In this document: piece by piece, positions 41,175 through 50,593 of the stretch | Position numbering within the stretch: position 1 is the stretch's first letter | Layout of the letters: every line of letters begins with the position of its first letter | NCBI RefSeq assembly: GCF_042680725.1 | Contig: NZ_JBHUEK010000015.1 | Span: forward strand, 1 to 64,000 | Length of the DNA: 64,000 bases | Direction: 5' to 3' | Origin: Ferdinandcohnia salidurans | GTDB lineage: Bacteria; Bacillota; Bacilli; Bacillales; Bacillaceae_L | Notes under the pieces: generated by a model | Database searches by the model: none | The model's input: only the letters and a program-made list of their open reading frames with translations | What the model was told of the DNA's origin: nothing | Program-made: the position numbers and the translations under genes

Positions 41175-41561
41175 ATGATTTTTAAGATGCAAGAAGTAGG
41201 CTTTTACACAGATGTAGAATTTGGTAAGTTGCAGGTTGCTGGGGACGAAGCTCATGGATTCAGACCTTATCAGCTTTTAGTTTCGTCTATCGCAGTTTGT
41301 AGTGGGGGCACACTTCGTAAGGTCCTTGAAAAAAAGAGAATGCAGGTAGAGGACATCACCATTAAGACCGAAGTTGAGCGAAATGAGGCTCATGCGAACC
41401 GGGTGGAGAAAGTTTACATTCACTATGTGATTAAAGGAATAGCTTTAGCTGAGGAAAAAATCCAACGTTCGATCGAAGTCGCTCATCGAAATTGTCCGAT
41501 TGCCCAATCGGTACAGGGAAGCATCGACATTATTGAAACTTTTGAAATCGTGGATGCATAA
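41175..41561 (+). CDS. OsmC/Ohr family protein
   Basis: 128 residues. Two conserved Cys (SIAVCSGGTLRKVLEKKRM and AHRNCPIAQSVQG) are the redox pair of the OsmC fold, which reduces organic hydroperoxides or, in some members, acts on other thiol-linked substrates. AGGGGGC precedes the ATG. No adjacent OhrR-type repressor is visible. Confidence 0.87.
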   Translation: MIFKMQEVGFYTDVEFGKLQVAGDEAHGFRPYQLLVSSIAVCSGGTLRKVLEKKRMQVEDITIKTEVERNEAHANRVEKVYIHYVIKGIALAEEKIQRSIEVAHRNCPIAQSVQGSIDIIETFEIVDA

Positions 41562-41670
41562 AAACATACTATTAGTACATAATTTTTAAAGATAAAAACT
41601 ACGCTAATGATGGGCGTAGTTTTTTTAGATTTCGTCCATTTCGATTAGGTCAATGAAAGGGAGTGTTCCT

Positions 41671-42735
41671 ATGAATCGAATCTTCTTGATTATGGTGATA
41701 ATTGGCTTACCTCTTTCTATCATTGGAAGTCTGCTTCACTGGCCAGCCGTTATCATGTTTATTGTGTACTGTTTAACCATTATCGCTTTGGCTGGATTTA
41801 TGGGAAGAGCGACGGAAAGCCTTGCTATAATTGCTGGTCCGAGAATTGGTGGTCTGTTAAACGCGACCTTTGGAAACGCAGTTGAACTTATTATTTCTAT
41901 CTTTGCTTTAAAAGCAGGACTTGTCACGGTTGTGCTTGCATCACTAACGGGTTCTGTCCTTGGTAACCTTTTACTAGTAGGGGGTCTTTCCTTTTTAGTC
42001 GGAGGAATTAAGTTTAAAAGGCAAAAATTTAGTGTGCATGATGCGCGGCACAATTCGGGTCTATTAATTTTTTCTGTCATTCTTGCCTTTGTTATTCCAG
42101 AAGTTTTTTCAATGGATATGAATAATACAGATACATTTACATTAAGTGTTGGAATTTCAATCATTTTAATTATGTTATATTTAGCTGGGCTTTTCTTTAA
42201 GCTCGTTTCGCATCGGGGCATTTATCAGGAAGATTCGGAACAGGTCGAAAAAGAAAGTGAAGAGCATGAAGAACCTGAGTGGGGGAAATGGAAGGCGTTT
42301 ATTATCTTGGCACTGTCAACGGTTGCGGTAGGATACGTGTCTGAAAATCTCGTTCATACCTTTGAAGTCGTGGCGGAAGCGTTCGGCTGGAGTGAAATTT
42401 TTATCGGTATTATTATTGTGGCGATTGTCGGAAATGCAGCTGAGCATGCATCAGCAGTTATGATGGCTTATAAAAATAAGATGAATGTGGCCATTGAGAT
42501 TGCAATTGGTTCAACGTTGCAGGTAGCGATGTTTGTTGCGCCGTTATTGGTTTTGATATCATTATTCCTAGACACACAAATGTCGCTAGTTTTCTCTATG
42601 CCAGAACTTATTTCGATGATAACGGCGGTATTTTTAACCATTGCACTAACAAATGATGGAGAAACGAACTGGTTCGAAGGTGGTACTCTTTTAGCCGCAT
42701 ACGCCATCATGGGAATTGGATTTTATTTATTATAA
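41671..42735 (+). CDS. chaA: ChaA (YfkE), Ca2+/H+ antiporter of the CaCA superfamily
   Basis: 354 residues from the ATG at 41671 (AAAGGGA upstream). Both alpha-repeats are intact: GGLLNATFGNAVELIISIFALKAG and VAIVGNAAEHASAVMMAYKNKMNVAIEIAIGSTLQVAMFVAPLLVL, carrying the conserved ion-binding acidic residues. An acidic cytoplasmic loop (EDSEQVEKESEEHEEPEW) separates the halves. The structure of B. subtilis YfkE is known and the family is well defined. Synteny with yfkD/yfkF supports orthology. Confidence 0.93.
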   Translation: MNRIFLIMVIIGLPLSIIGSLLHWPAVIMFIVYCLTIIALAGFMGRATESLAIIAGPRIGGLLNATFGNAVELIISIFALKAGLVTVVLASLTGSVLGNLLLVGGLSFLVGGIKFKRQKFSVHDARHNSGLLIFSVILAFVIPEVFSMDMNNTDTFTLSVGISIILIMLYLAGLFFKLVSHRGIYQEDSEQVEKESEEHEEPEWGKWKAFIILALSTVAVGYVSENLVHTFEVVAEAFGWSEIFIGIIIVAIVGNAAEHASAVMMAYKNKMNVAIEIAIGSTLQVAMFVAPLLVLISLFLDTQMSLVFSMPELISMITAVFLTIALTNDGETNWFEGGTLLAAYAIMGIGFYLL

Positions 42736-42738
42736 GAA

Positions 42739-42780
42739 AAAAACGACTCTGTGTAGAACATCCACACAGAGTCGTTTGGT
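42739..42780 (+). terminator. Terminator after chaA
   Basis: AAACGACTCTGTGT / ACACAGAGTCGTTT, a 14-bp perfect stem with a 9-base loop and weak T-tail. Confidence 0.8.
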
Positions 42781-42803
42781 GTTTTAATCTTCTAAGTACT
42801 TTT

Positions 42804-42900
42804 TAAGGGATAACTTAACTTTTTTTCATGGGTGTTCTCTTCGTCCGGCAACTCGATAGCATACCCCCTCCATTAAGGTATGGTCTCCTTATCCCTCCTT
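42804..42900 (-). other. Dyad-rich segment in the chaA-yczE gap, possible structured RNA
   Basis: On the minus strand, closing arms GGGATAA and TTATCCC (about 80 bases apart) enclose a CATACC/GGTATG hairpin and a GC-rich stretch containing GCCGGACGA. A 15-codon open frame starting MEGVCYRV (42826-42873) lies inside. No known riboswitch consensus was recognised. The remaining gap (42901-43064) is AT-rich promoter DNA for the next gene. Confidence 0.3.
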
Positions 42901-43064
42901 TGTAAGGTATACTTAATAATATTTACAAAACATTAAAAATATTCAATTTAATTTTAAAAAAGTGAAAAAATATCGATTAATCTTTCCAAGTTGATTATAA
43001 TAAAATCCAATGTTTAAACTAATTGTTATCCTTTTATAAAAAAAAATCTTTAGGGAGCACTTCT

Positions 43065-43694
43065 ATGATCACACGTCGAATCATATTTTTTTGTGTTGGA
43101 TTGTTTGTATTAGCACTGGGAATCAGTTTAATGATCATTGCAGATATCGGGGCTGGGGCATGGGACGCACTCAATGTTGGACTCTCAGAGTCAATCGGTC
43201 TTACAGTAGGAAATTGGGTTATTATTGTGGGTATTTGTGTCATGCTTTTAAATGCATTTTTACTTAAGGAACGGCCAGCATACTTATCAATTGGAACCAT
43301 CATTTTAATTGGCTTTTTTATAGATTTTTGGTTATTAGTAGCACTGGCTGGACTGGATTTTGATAGCTTAGCTGTCATGGTTCTTGTTTTTTTAGGAGGA
43401 TTAGTGGCTGCTTCACTTGGGATTGCTATTTACCTGCAAGCCAAGTTTCCACTCTCACCCCTGGATAATCTAATGCTCGCGATCAGCAAGCGATTCAAGT
43501 TAAGATTTGGGATCTCGAAAACAATAGGTGAGGCGACAGGCTTGGTGTTGGCACTTTTGTTTGGGGGACCCATTGGCATTGGAACTTTGATAGTTACATT
43601 CGGAATCGGACCGATTATTCAATTCTTCTATCCTCATTGTGAAAGGTTGATGGAAAAGGGCTTAGGCTCCAGGGCAAAACCGAAAATTAGTTAG
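43065..43694 (+). CDS. YczE/YyaS/YitT family membrane protein
   Basis: 209 residues from the ATG at 43065 (TAGGGAG upstream). Five membrane spans with the family pattern: FVLALGISLMIIADIGAGAWDALNVGLSESIGLTVGNWVIIVG, GFFIDFWLL, LPLSPLDNLM-like FPLSPLDNLMLAISKRF and GISKTIGEATGLVLALLFGGPIGIGTLI. Its function is unknown; YczE of B. subtilis affects lipopeptide production. It is monocistronic. Confidence 0.83.
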   Translation: MITRRIIFFCVGLFVLALGISLMIIADIGAGAWDALNVGLSESIGLTVGNWVIIVGICVMLLNAFLLKERPAYLSIGTIILIGFFIDFWLLVALAGLDFDSLAVMVLVFLGGLVAASLGIAIYLQAKFPLSPLDNLMLAISKRFKLRFGISKTIGEATGLVLALLFGGPIGIGTLIVTFGIGPIIQFFYPHCERLMEKGLGSRAKPKIS

Positions 43695-43829
43695 TCGGCC
43701 TTCCGGGTTTACCGGAAGGCTTTTTGTATGCCAGTTTCGTGCTACTAGAAATTTTCTAATAAAAGGATGGATAATCCGCAAAAACTTCGAAAACACTAAG
43801 CACAAAGCCAAGGAAAGGAGTACCGACCT

Positions 43830-44648
43830 ATGAAACGATATTTTCATTTTATAGTTGCCGCCATATTTATGTTTAGTTTTGTTACAGGAACAGCGATGGC
43901 GGAAGGTACCGAAAAAGCAAAAGGTAATAAAGCAGATAAATTCAAGATTCCTAGTTCTGTTTTAGACATATCACAAGATAATACGTACCCGAACCCAACG
44001 CAGGATTTGCCATATCTACAACCAAGTAAGCTCACAAAAGAGCTTATTAATAGTGCTGACGTAGAAATAGAAAATCCAGATCTCATTCGTATTTTAAATG
44101 AGTCGGCTATTCAAACGACACCTTTAGCGCTTGGGTATCGCGCAACCATTTATTTAGGGCAATGGCCACTGAGTTATGAATCGTCTGAAACAAGCACGAA
44201 TTGGGAATATGAAAAAATCAATACAAATTATTATGACAATCGTGGTGGAAAGACTCCATATAAAATCCACTACAAACAGGAAATGCAGAAGATTGTCAAA
44301 GGAGGATTAACAGCGGAAATTCAAGATGCTGAAGATGTAAAGAAAATGATGCTGATTGAAGCTGCGAAAAAGTCGAAGCTTCCACTTTCCTTCAAAACGA
44401 TTATTGGTGGAGGAACGAAAAAAGACCAAATCTATAATGTGCCTCCGAAAAAGCTAGGATACTTATATGCCTATGCGCCAGCAGTTAACGAAAAAGGTAA
44501 GGTTACATACGGTGAGGTTTATCTAGTTCTAAAAGGAAGCAAAAAATCGATCGTCGTTAAAAATGTAACCCACCAAGGAATCGGCGCATGGATTCCGGTC
44601 CAAGACCACGTTTCATACGGATTCCTCGTATCAGACACCCCAAGATAA
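43830..44648 (+). CDS. yfkD: YfkD family exported protein
   Basis: 272 residues. A signal peptide (MKRYFHFIVAAIFMFSFVTGTAMA, cleavage likely near residue 24) is followed by a soluble domain with DFPYLQPS-like DLPYLQPSKLTKELINSADVEIENPDLIRILNES, GYRATIYLGQWPLSYES and HQGIGAWIPVQDHVSYGFLVSDTP. This is the conserved YfkD protein of Bacillaceae; the function is unknown. AAAGGAG precedes the ATG. Convergent with yfkAB. Confidence 0.87.
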   Translation: MKRYFHFIVAAIFMFSFVTGTAMAEGTEKAKGNKADKFKIPSSVLDISQDNTYPNPTQDLPYLQPSKLTKELINSADVEIENPDLIRILNESAIQTTPLALGYRATIYLGQWPLSYESSETSTNWEYEKINTNYYDNRGGKTPYKIHYKQEMQKIVKGGLTAEIQDAEDVKKMMLIEAAKKSKLPLSFKTIIGGGTKKDQIYNVPPKKLGYLYAYAPAVNEKGKVTYGEVYLVLKGSKKSIVVKNVTHQGIGAWIPVQDHVSYGFLVSDTPR

Positions 44649-44700
44649 GCCGTTAATACGGGAACAAAAAAATTCGGGCGACACTCAGCGCCCGAATTTT

Positions 44701-45822
44701 TTATAGATTTGAACTCCGCTTTGTAAAGTCATCCTCTTTGTAATACGCATTTTTCACGAGAATGTTAGGCCCAAGGCATTTTACTGCCGGGCAATGGCAA
44801 CTAATTTCTTTCGCGATTTTTGTTTGTGACCAGTTGTCATATGCGTCTTGAAGCGTGGTTGTTTGGATATTACCTAGTGGTGGGGTGTCTCCGAAATCAG
44901 TCACGATTATATCTCCGTTGAAAATATTCACATTCAATCGAGAGCGACCATCTGGGTCATTACGCACTGTAACATTTTTACTTGAATACAGTCTTTTGAG
45001 CAATGTAAGATCATCCTCATGGTGACTGCATGGATAAAATGGCAAGGTGCCAAACAACATCCACACATCCTCATTGCGAATATCAAGGAGATGATGGATG
45101 GCGCTCCTAATTTCTTCAAGAGACAACACCTCTAGATTGCTAGCAAAATCGCTTGGGTACATAGGATGCACCTCATGTCGACCGCACTCCATTTCCTCCA
45201 CAATTTGTTTATGAATTGTTTCTAAATGTGGAAGAGTACGTTTATTTAACATGGTTTCTGCAGCAACCATTACTCCAGCCCTCGATAAGGCTTTGCTATT
45301 TTCAATCATGCGCTGAAAATAACGTTCACGCTGTTCAAATGATGGCTTTTTCTCCATCATCGCAAATCCACCTTCAACAAAATCATCGACCGTTCCCCAG
45401 TTATGTGAAATATGAAGCACATCTAAATATGGGACAATTTTTTCATACCGCGCGAGATCCAACGTGAGATTCGAATTGATTTGAGTACGAACCCCTCTTT
45501 CATGGGCATACTTTAGGAGAGGAACCACATAATTCGCAACAGATTTTGTTGACAGCATTGGCTCGCCACCTGTGATACTTAAGGAACGAAGCTTTGGAAT
45601 TTCATCTAGGCGTTTTAATAATAGATCAATTGGTAGAGCATTTGGATCCTTAGGTTGTAATGTGTAGCCAACCGCACAATGCTCGCATCTCATGTTACAG
45701 AGATAGGTCGTTGTAAATTCAATGTTGGTAAGCTGCATTGAGCTATATTGCTCAACATCTAAATAAGCCTCCCACGGGTCATGTGTGGGAGAAATTTGAA
45801 TAGAAGATTGTAATTTTGACAT
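44701..45822 (-). CDS. yfkAB: YfkAB radical SAM protein with CxCxxxxC motif
   Basis: 373 residues. The radical SAM cluster CNMRCEHC (C-X3-C-X2-C, about residues 42-49) is followed by SITGGEPML. Near the C-terminus CHCPAVKC forms the CxCxxxxC motif that names the family and may bind a second Fe-S cluster, as in SPASM-like proteins. In B. subtilis the gene is split or named yfkA/yfkB. The substrate is unknown. AAGGAG lies just upstream of the ATG. Confidence 0.9.
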   Translation of the reverse strand: MSKLQSSIQISPTHDPWEAYLDVEQYSSMQLTNIEFTTTYLCNMRCEHCAVGYTLQPKDPNALPIDLLLKRLDEIPKLRSLSITGGEPMLSTKSVANYVVPLLKYAHERGVRTQINSNLTLDLARYEKIVPYLDVLHISHNWGTVDDFVEGGFAMMEKKPSFEQRERYFQRMIENSKALSRAGVMVAAETMLNKRTLPHLETIHKQIVEEMECGRHEVHPMYPSDFASNLEVLSLEEIRSAIHHLLDIRNEDVWMLFGTLPFYPCSHHEDDLTLLKRLYSSKNVTVRNDPDGRSRLNVNIFNGDIIVTDFGDTPPLGNIQTTTLQDAYDNWSQTKIAKEISCHCPAVKCLGPNILVKNAYYKEDDFTKRSSNL

Positions 45823-45955
45823 ATGTAACTCCTTTATACGGATTTGTTAAAACACAAATCGCCTTAGGCATTGTATTGAAAAGAATAATAGTTGTCAATG
45901 CAAACATCTTTTACTAAGATAAAAAGATATCGGAAAATGAAAGGAACGTTGTCAC

Positions 45956-46144
45956 TTGGGAAACGCAATTCATGATAAGGACTTACAAATAACCTATTTA
46001 AAAAATCGACTAAATATGTTCGTAGAGGTGATTGATTCATTAGACCCTGAATCAACTGACCTAGAGGACATCGACCGCCTGATCGGGATGCTCGATGACT
46101 TAGAAGGAAAATACGAACGATTTAAAAAGGATTGGAAAGAATAA
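45956..46144 (+). CDS. SE1561-type small conserved protein
   Basis: 62 residues with a helical, acidic pattern: GNAIHDKDLQITYLKNRLNMFVEVIDSLDPESTDLEDIDRLIGMLDDLEGKYERF. This matches the short SE1561-family proteins of Bacilli as remembered; the function is unknown. The start is TTG with AAAGGAA about 10 bases upstream. It is followed by a strong hairpin. Confidence 0.75.
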   Translation: MGNAIHDKDLQITYLKNRLNMFVEVIDSLDPESTDLEDIDRLIGMLDDLEGKYERFKKDWKE

Positions 46145-46154
46145 AAGGTTGGAG

Positions 46155-46185
46155 GACGCTCAGCATAATTGTGCTGAGCGTCTAA
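46155..46185 (+). terminator. Terminator after the SE1561-type gene
   Basis: GACGCTCAGCA / TGCTGAGCGTC stem with a 6-base loop, followed by TAATTGTTT. Confidence 0.7.
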
Positions 46186-46241
46186 TTGTTTACATAGGAT
46201 CTTAGCTCATTGGCTGGATTTGCTACGCAAAATAAAAAAAC

Positions 46242-46272
46242 AGTGGATCCAGAACAAAATCCACTGTTTTTC
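46242..46272. terminator. Terminator downstream of the DUF4317 gene
   Basis: ACAGTGGAT / ATCCACTGT stem with A-run and T-run flanks, usable in both directions. Confidence 0.75.
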
Positions 46273-46274
46273 GT

Positions 46275-47465
46275 TTAGAAGGAACCAGTAGAACCGTCCC
46301 CTTGGTTCTTCGTCTCCAAGGTCAATCCTTCGACAACAACGTCCTCATCAATCTCCAATAACAAGCAGCGCTTGCCTTGGTACATGATGTATTTGACGTA
46401 TTTGAGCTCTTTTGGATCCAGTGTGAGTTTGGCAACCTTGGTGTTGATTTTGATTGATTTTGGAATGAGGTTGTTAGCTTTGAATTCATGTCGTTCGTCA
46501 TCAATTACACTTTTAAAGGCATGCTCTACTTTAGCGGTATCCACATTTTCTACGCCACTCACCTTCAAGATGCGCTCTACGTCTTGATAGTTGATCATCG
46601 GTGGTTCGCTATCTTCTTCTTCCTCTTCATCTTTTTCTTGAACAAGGCGGTCGATTTCATCATATACATTTGAAATAACCTCAGATTCTACCTTGTCCCC
46701 GATGACATTTTTCAAGATCATTTCAAAGCCAATCCTGTCATCTTCTGCTGTCATGATATCTTCGCAATTCAACACATCGGAAATGAACGTATAGCTAGGC
46801 TCATTCGCTTTTCCGGAAGCATAAAGAATATGATTTACGTCTGCTGCATTGTCGTTAAAGGCTGGAAAAAGAAAGCCGGTTAACGGAGCAGTTATATTAA
46901 TAATCGGGTCCAGTTCAGTATTTGGTTTGAATGTTCTTTCAATATAATCAAATACCAATGTCTTTTTCGGTTGGTCAATTTTATTCAATGTGCAAAGAAT
47001 GAGTGGACTGAAATAAACCTCATCAGAGCCGCCTAATTCAGATTCAGCGTCTCGTTTTCGAGTTGGTTTTCGGTATTCGGCACGGATGAATGTCACCACT
47101 GTGTCAAACTCGTAAACCATAGAAGCATACATTTTCTCTACAATTTGCAGCATTTGCTCCAACCATTCTTCGGTGTCTTCAAGCTGTAGTCCATCATACA
47201 GAAGGTCGCGTGTGCTATTCTCCACATCATGCATAAACTTCAATTCAAATAGCTTCGTATCAAGTTGCCCACTTAGTGTCTTTTTAAAGTTATCTAAAAA
47301 TAGTTCCTGAGCTTCCTGTTCTAACAGCTCAAAAGGCTGACAAATGTGGTGATAAATCTCACCGGATTCCTTTTTGACATACACATTAAAAATTTCGTTT
47401 ATTTTTAAGTATTGGTTTTCTAGTTTAAATTGTTTACGGATGTTTGCGATGTCTTTTTTATTCAC
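46275..47465 (-). CDS. DUF4317 family protein
   Basis: 396 residues from the GTG at 47465 (GGGAG upstream); the open frame extends further upstream but has no ribosome binding site there. The start VNKKDIANIRKQFKLENQYLKINEIFNVYVKKESGEIYH and later DAESELGGSDEVYFSPLILCTLNKI and AFNDNAADVNHILYASGK are the DUF4317 pattern. The function is unknown. The last ~11 codons (KNQGDGSTGSF) are encoded by a half REP-like element, so the natural C-terminus has been replaced. Divergent from an MFS transporter. Confidence 0.8.
   Translation of the reverse strand: MNKKDIANIRKQFKLENQYLKINEIFNVYVKKESGEIYHHICQPFELLEQEAQELFLDNFKKTLSGQLDTKLFELKFMHDVENSTRDLLYDGLQLEDTEEWLEQMLQIVEKMYASMVYEFDTVVTFIRAEYRKPTRKRDAESELGGSDEVYFSPLILCTLNKIDQPKKTLVFDYIERTFKPNTELDPIINITAPLTGFLFPAFNDNAADVNHILYASGKANEPSYTFISDVLNCEDIMTAEDDRIGFEMILKNVIGDKVESEVISNVYDEIDRLVQEKDEEEEEDSEPPMINYQDVERILKVSGVENVDTAKVEHAFKSVIDDERHEFKANNLIPKSIKINTKVAKLTLDPKELKYVKYIMYQGKRCLLLEIDEDVVVEGLTLETKNQGDGSTGSF
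46281..46309. repeat. REP-like half element copy 7, inside the DUF4317 3' end
   Basis: ACCAGTAG-AACCGTC-CCCTTGGT hairpin located within the coding sequence just before the stop of the minus-strand gene. Confidence 0.7.
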
Positions 47466-47607
47466 TAATCTCAACTCCCATTTTTTGATTATACATGTTG
47501 GCATCAAAAATTGTAATGATTGATTTTTTCGTGTATGTATGCGCACTACCGGTATGAAAACCCATATATATAAGGTAAAAAGCAAACAGGGGAAGATAGT
47601 ATTGGGC

Positions 47608-48831
47608 ATGCAATCAAGTAAATTTAGATGGGTTATTTTTGCTTCCGTTTTGTTTACGTATGTAGTCATGTCAAGTCAGCGAACCGCACCTGGATTGATT
47701 ACAGACCAATTGATGACGGATTTTCAAGTAACAGCAACCACGATTGGACTCCTCACAAGTATCCAATTTTTTGTGTACACAGGACTGCAAATGCCAATGG
47801 GAATCTTGGCTGATCGATATGGACCTAACTTTTTCCTGATACTAGGGGCCATCCTTACGGGCGTTGGAACCATCATATACAGCTTGGGTACCCATGAAGT
47901 GATCCTCTTTTTTGCGAGAATCCTAACAGGAATAGGGGATGCAACCATTTGGGTGAACTTAGTGCTGATTTTAAGCAGATGGTTTAATGAAAGAGAATTT
48001 ACCCGGCTAATTGGTGTTGCAGGCATGACTGGTAGTCTTGGTTTCCTGATGGCAACTGTCCCTTTTTCAGCATTAATTGTTTTACTAGGTTGGCGAGGCG
48101 CTTTTCTTTCAGGGGGAATTCTACTTTGTTTGTGTGGAATTTTTCTTTATATTGTACTTGTCAAAAAGCCAGGCCACCCGATGATTGAGAAAAAAGAAGT
48201 TCAACGTGAAAAAACATCGGTGTTACTCCGTCGGATTTTTACCAATCGGCAGGCATGGGCGTTGTTCTTATGTCACTTTGGACTTGTTGGAGGGTATTTA
48301 GGTTTTATAGGCTCGTGGGCAGTACCTTATGGAATGGATATGTACGGTTTGACCCGTTTGGAAGCCAGCCAACTTATTATGTTTAGTCTGATTGGTGCGC
48401 TAATGGGTGCACCGTTAATCGGCTGGATTTCAAGTCGATTAGGGTTAATCAAACAACCTTATATCATTTTTCATATTGTTACGGTGTTATGTTGGTCTAC
48501 TTTTCTTGTTTTCAGAGAGGGACCTCCATTATTCTTGCTCATTTCACTTTTCTTTATTATCGGATTTTCGTTCGGTTCAAATTCTCTAACCTTTGCCGTT
48601 GTTCGCCAAACGTTCCCAACAAGTGAATCTGGTATGGTATCCGGATTTGCGAACACGGGTGGATTTTTAAGTGCTGTATTGCTTCCGGCCTTTTTCGGGG
48701 GTGTATTAGACCATGTTGCCGCTGGATATTATTATGGCTTTATCATTCCCTTGATTTTTTCACTCTTCGGTTTGATAGGAGTGAACCTCATAAAAGAAAA
48801 ACCTCAAGTTGCGACGATTCCCGTAAGATAA
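47608..48831 (+). CDS. MFS transporter, unknown substrate
   Basis: About 407 residues and twelve membrane spans. The MFS signature after span 2 is present (MGILADRYGPNFFL), with GRILTGIGDA-like ARILTGIGDATIWVNLVLILSRWF in span 4-5 and SGFANTGGFLSAVLLPAFFGG in the second half. The style resembles YfkL- or nitrate/sugar-phosphate-type carriers, but the substrate cannot be told. The start is uncertain: ATG at 47608, or TTG at 47602 behind AGGGGA. Divergent from the DUF4317 gene. Confidence 0.77.
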   Translation: MQSSKFRWVIFASVLFTYVVMSSQRTAPGLITDQLMTDFQVTATTIGLLTSIQFFVYTGLQMPMGILADRYGPNFFLILGAILTGVGTIIYSLGTHEVILFFARILTGIGDATIWVNLVLILSRWFNEREFTRLIGVAGMTGSLGFLMATVPFSALIVLLGWRGAFLSGGILLCLCGIFLYIVLVKKPGHPMIEKKEVQREKTSVLLRRIFTNRQAWALFLCHFGLVGGYLGFIGSWAVPYGMDMYGLTRLEASQLIMFSLIGALMGAPLIGWISSRLGLIKQPYIIFHIVTVLCWSTFLVFREGPPLFLLISLFFIIGFSFGSNSLTFAVVRQTFPTSESGMVSGFANTGGFLSAVLLPAFFGGVLDHVAAGYYYGFIIPLIFSLFGLIGVNLIKEKPQVATIPVR

Positions 48832-48945
48832 AATCTGGAATCGTTTGCAAATCCCTTTCCGAAAAAAATAGATAGGAGTATAATGAAAATTGTGATTATA
48901 AATAATGTGTATAAAAACGGGGATATAAGGGAAAGGGGAATACAG

Positions 48946-50481
48946 ATGGATAAGCTACAACAAAGTATGTACAAGTTAATTGTAGAGACATCAACAAGAC
49001 TTCCAAAGGATGTACGTAGAGCGGTTGCTCGCGCAAAAGCGAGTGAAAGTGCGGGTACTCGTGCTGCTATGTCTCTTTCAACCATCACCAATAATATTTC
49101 AATGGCGGACGTAAACGTATCACCAATCTGCCAAGATACAGGTCTACCAACTTTCAAAGTGAAGACTCCTGTTGGAGTGAATCAATTAAAAATTAAAGCT
49201 GCGATTCGTGCAGCAATTGTGGAAGCAACGAAAGACGGTAAGCTTCGTCCAAACTCAGTTGATTCATTAACTGGTAAAAACAGCGGGGACAACCTTGGTG
49301 AAGGTGTTCCAGTTATTAAGTTTGAACAATGGGAAAAAAATTACATTGATGTTCGCCTTATTTTAAAAGGTGGCGGCTGTGAAAATAAAAACATTCAATA
49401 CAGCTTACCTTGTGAATTAGAGGGACTTGGTCGTGCAGGCCGTGACTTAGACGGTATTCGTAAGTGTATCATGCACTCTGTGTACCAAGCACAAGGACAA
49501 GGCTGTAGTGCTGGATTCATCGGCGTTGGAATCGGTGGAGACCGTACTTCAGGCTATGAGTTAGCAAAAGAACAACTTTTCCGCTCTGTTGAAGATGAAA
49601 ATCCAAACGAAGATCTTCGCAAACTTGAAGAATACGTAATGGAAAATGCAAACAAACTAGGCATCGGAACAATGGGCTTCGGCGGCGAAACCACTCTACT
49701 TGGTTGTAAAGTTGGCGTTATGTACCGTATCCCAGCAAGCTTCTTCGTATCTGTTGCGTACAACTGTTGGGCATATCGCCGTCTAGGTATCACTCTTGAT
49801 GCTGAAACTGGTGATATCAAAGATTGGTTATACAATGAGGGAGAGGAAATCGACTTCTCTAAAGAACAAGAAGAGGTAGAAGAAGTAAAATCAGAAACTC
49901 GCGAAGTTGTGCTACAAGCTCCAATCACTGAAGAGCAAATTCGTGAATTAAAAGTTGGTGATGTGGTTAAAATCAACGGCCGTATGTTCACAGGTCGTGA
50001 CGCGATCCACAAATATCTATCTGAAAACGATGCACCAGTTGATCTAGACGGTCAAGTCATTTACCACTGTGGTCCGGTAATGCTTAAGGATGAAGATGGA
50101 AACTGGCACGTAAAAGCTGCTGGCCCAACAACAAGTATTCGTGAGGAACCTTACCAGGGGGACATCATGAAAAAATTCGGTATCCGCGCTGTAATCGGTA
50201 AAGGCGGAATGGGACCAAAAACGCTTGCTGCACTTAAGGAGCATGGTGGAGTTTACCTAAACGCAATTGGTGGAGCTGCACAATATTATGCAGACTGCAT
50301 CAAGTCAGTCGATGGCGTTGATTTAATGGAATTCGGTATTCCAGAAGCAATGTGGCATCTATCTGTTGAAGGCTTCACTGCCGTTGTAACCATGGATTCA
50401 CACGGCAACAGCTTACACGAGGATGTTGACAAATCATCATTAGAAAAACTAGAACAATTCAAAGAGCGAGTATTTGCTTAA
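48946..50481 (+). CDS. Class I (iron-sulfur) fumarate hydratase
   Basis: 511 residues, the length of class I fumarases of the FumA/FumB type with alpha and beta domains fused. Cluster-ligand regions are VSPICQDTGLPTF, GRAGRD...CIMHSVYQAQGQGCSAGFIGVGIGGDRTSG and TMGFGGETTLLGCKVG. The C-terminal beta-like domain has IYHCGPVM, AAGPTTSIREEPYQ and VIGKGGMGP. It converts fumarate and malate. The ATG at 48946 follows AAGGGGAA. Bacillus usually also has the class II FumC, which is not visible here. Confidence 0.92.
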   Translation: MDKLQQSMYKLIVETSTRLPKDVRRAVARAKASESAGTRAAMSLSTITNNISMADVNVSPICQDTGLPTFKVKTPVGVNQLKIKAAIRAAIVEATKDGKLRPNSVDSLTGKNSGDNLGEGVPVIKFEQWEKNYIDVRLILKGGGCENKNIQYSLPCELEGLGRAGRDLDGIRKCIMHSVYQAQGQGCSAGFIGVGIGGDRTSGYELAKEQLFRSVEDENPNEDLRKLEEYVMENANKLGIGTMGFGGETTLLGCKVGVMYRIPASFFVSVAYNCWAYRRLGITLDAETGDIKDWLYNEGEEIDFSKEQEEVEEVKSETREVVLQAPITEEQIRELKVGDVVKINGRMFTGRDAIHKYLSENDAPVDLDGQVIYHCGPVMLKDEDGNWHVKAAGPTTSIREEPYQGDIMKKFGIRAVIGKGGMGPKTLAALKEHGGVYLNAIGGAAQYYADCIKSVDGVDLMEFGIPEAMWHLSVEGFTAVVTMDSHGNSLHEDVDKSSLEKLEQFKERVFA

Positions 50482-50487
50482 TTTGAA

Positions 50488-50525
50488 AAGGGCCCGTTAC
50501 GTATTGTGCGTAGCGGGTTTTTTGC
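50488..50525 (+). terminator. Terminator after fumarase
   Basis: GCCCGTTACG / GCGTAGCGGG stem followed by TTTTTTGC. Confidence 0.8.
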
Positions 50526-50593
50526 TTGGGTGAAATTTAAAGATGGGCAAATTGGAATCGGGGGATAATAAGCGAATGCCCGATTTTTCAAGA

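Noticed and set aside
41736..42221. 161-codon open frame antisense to chaA
   Set aside because: It mirrors the highly conserved antiporter frame, has no start signal and shows no domain.
42826..42873. 15-codon minus-strand frame starting MEGVCYRV as a gene
   Set aside because: Too short and without a properly spaced ribosome binding site; treated only as part of the structured segment.
49554..50012. 152-codon open frame antisense to fumarase
   Set aside because: Shadow of a strongly biased coding region; Ser-rich translation without domain.
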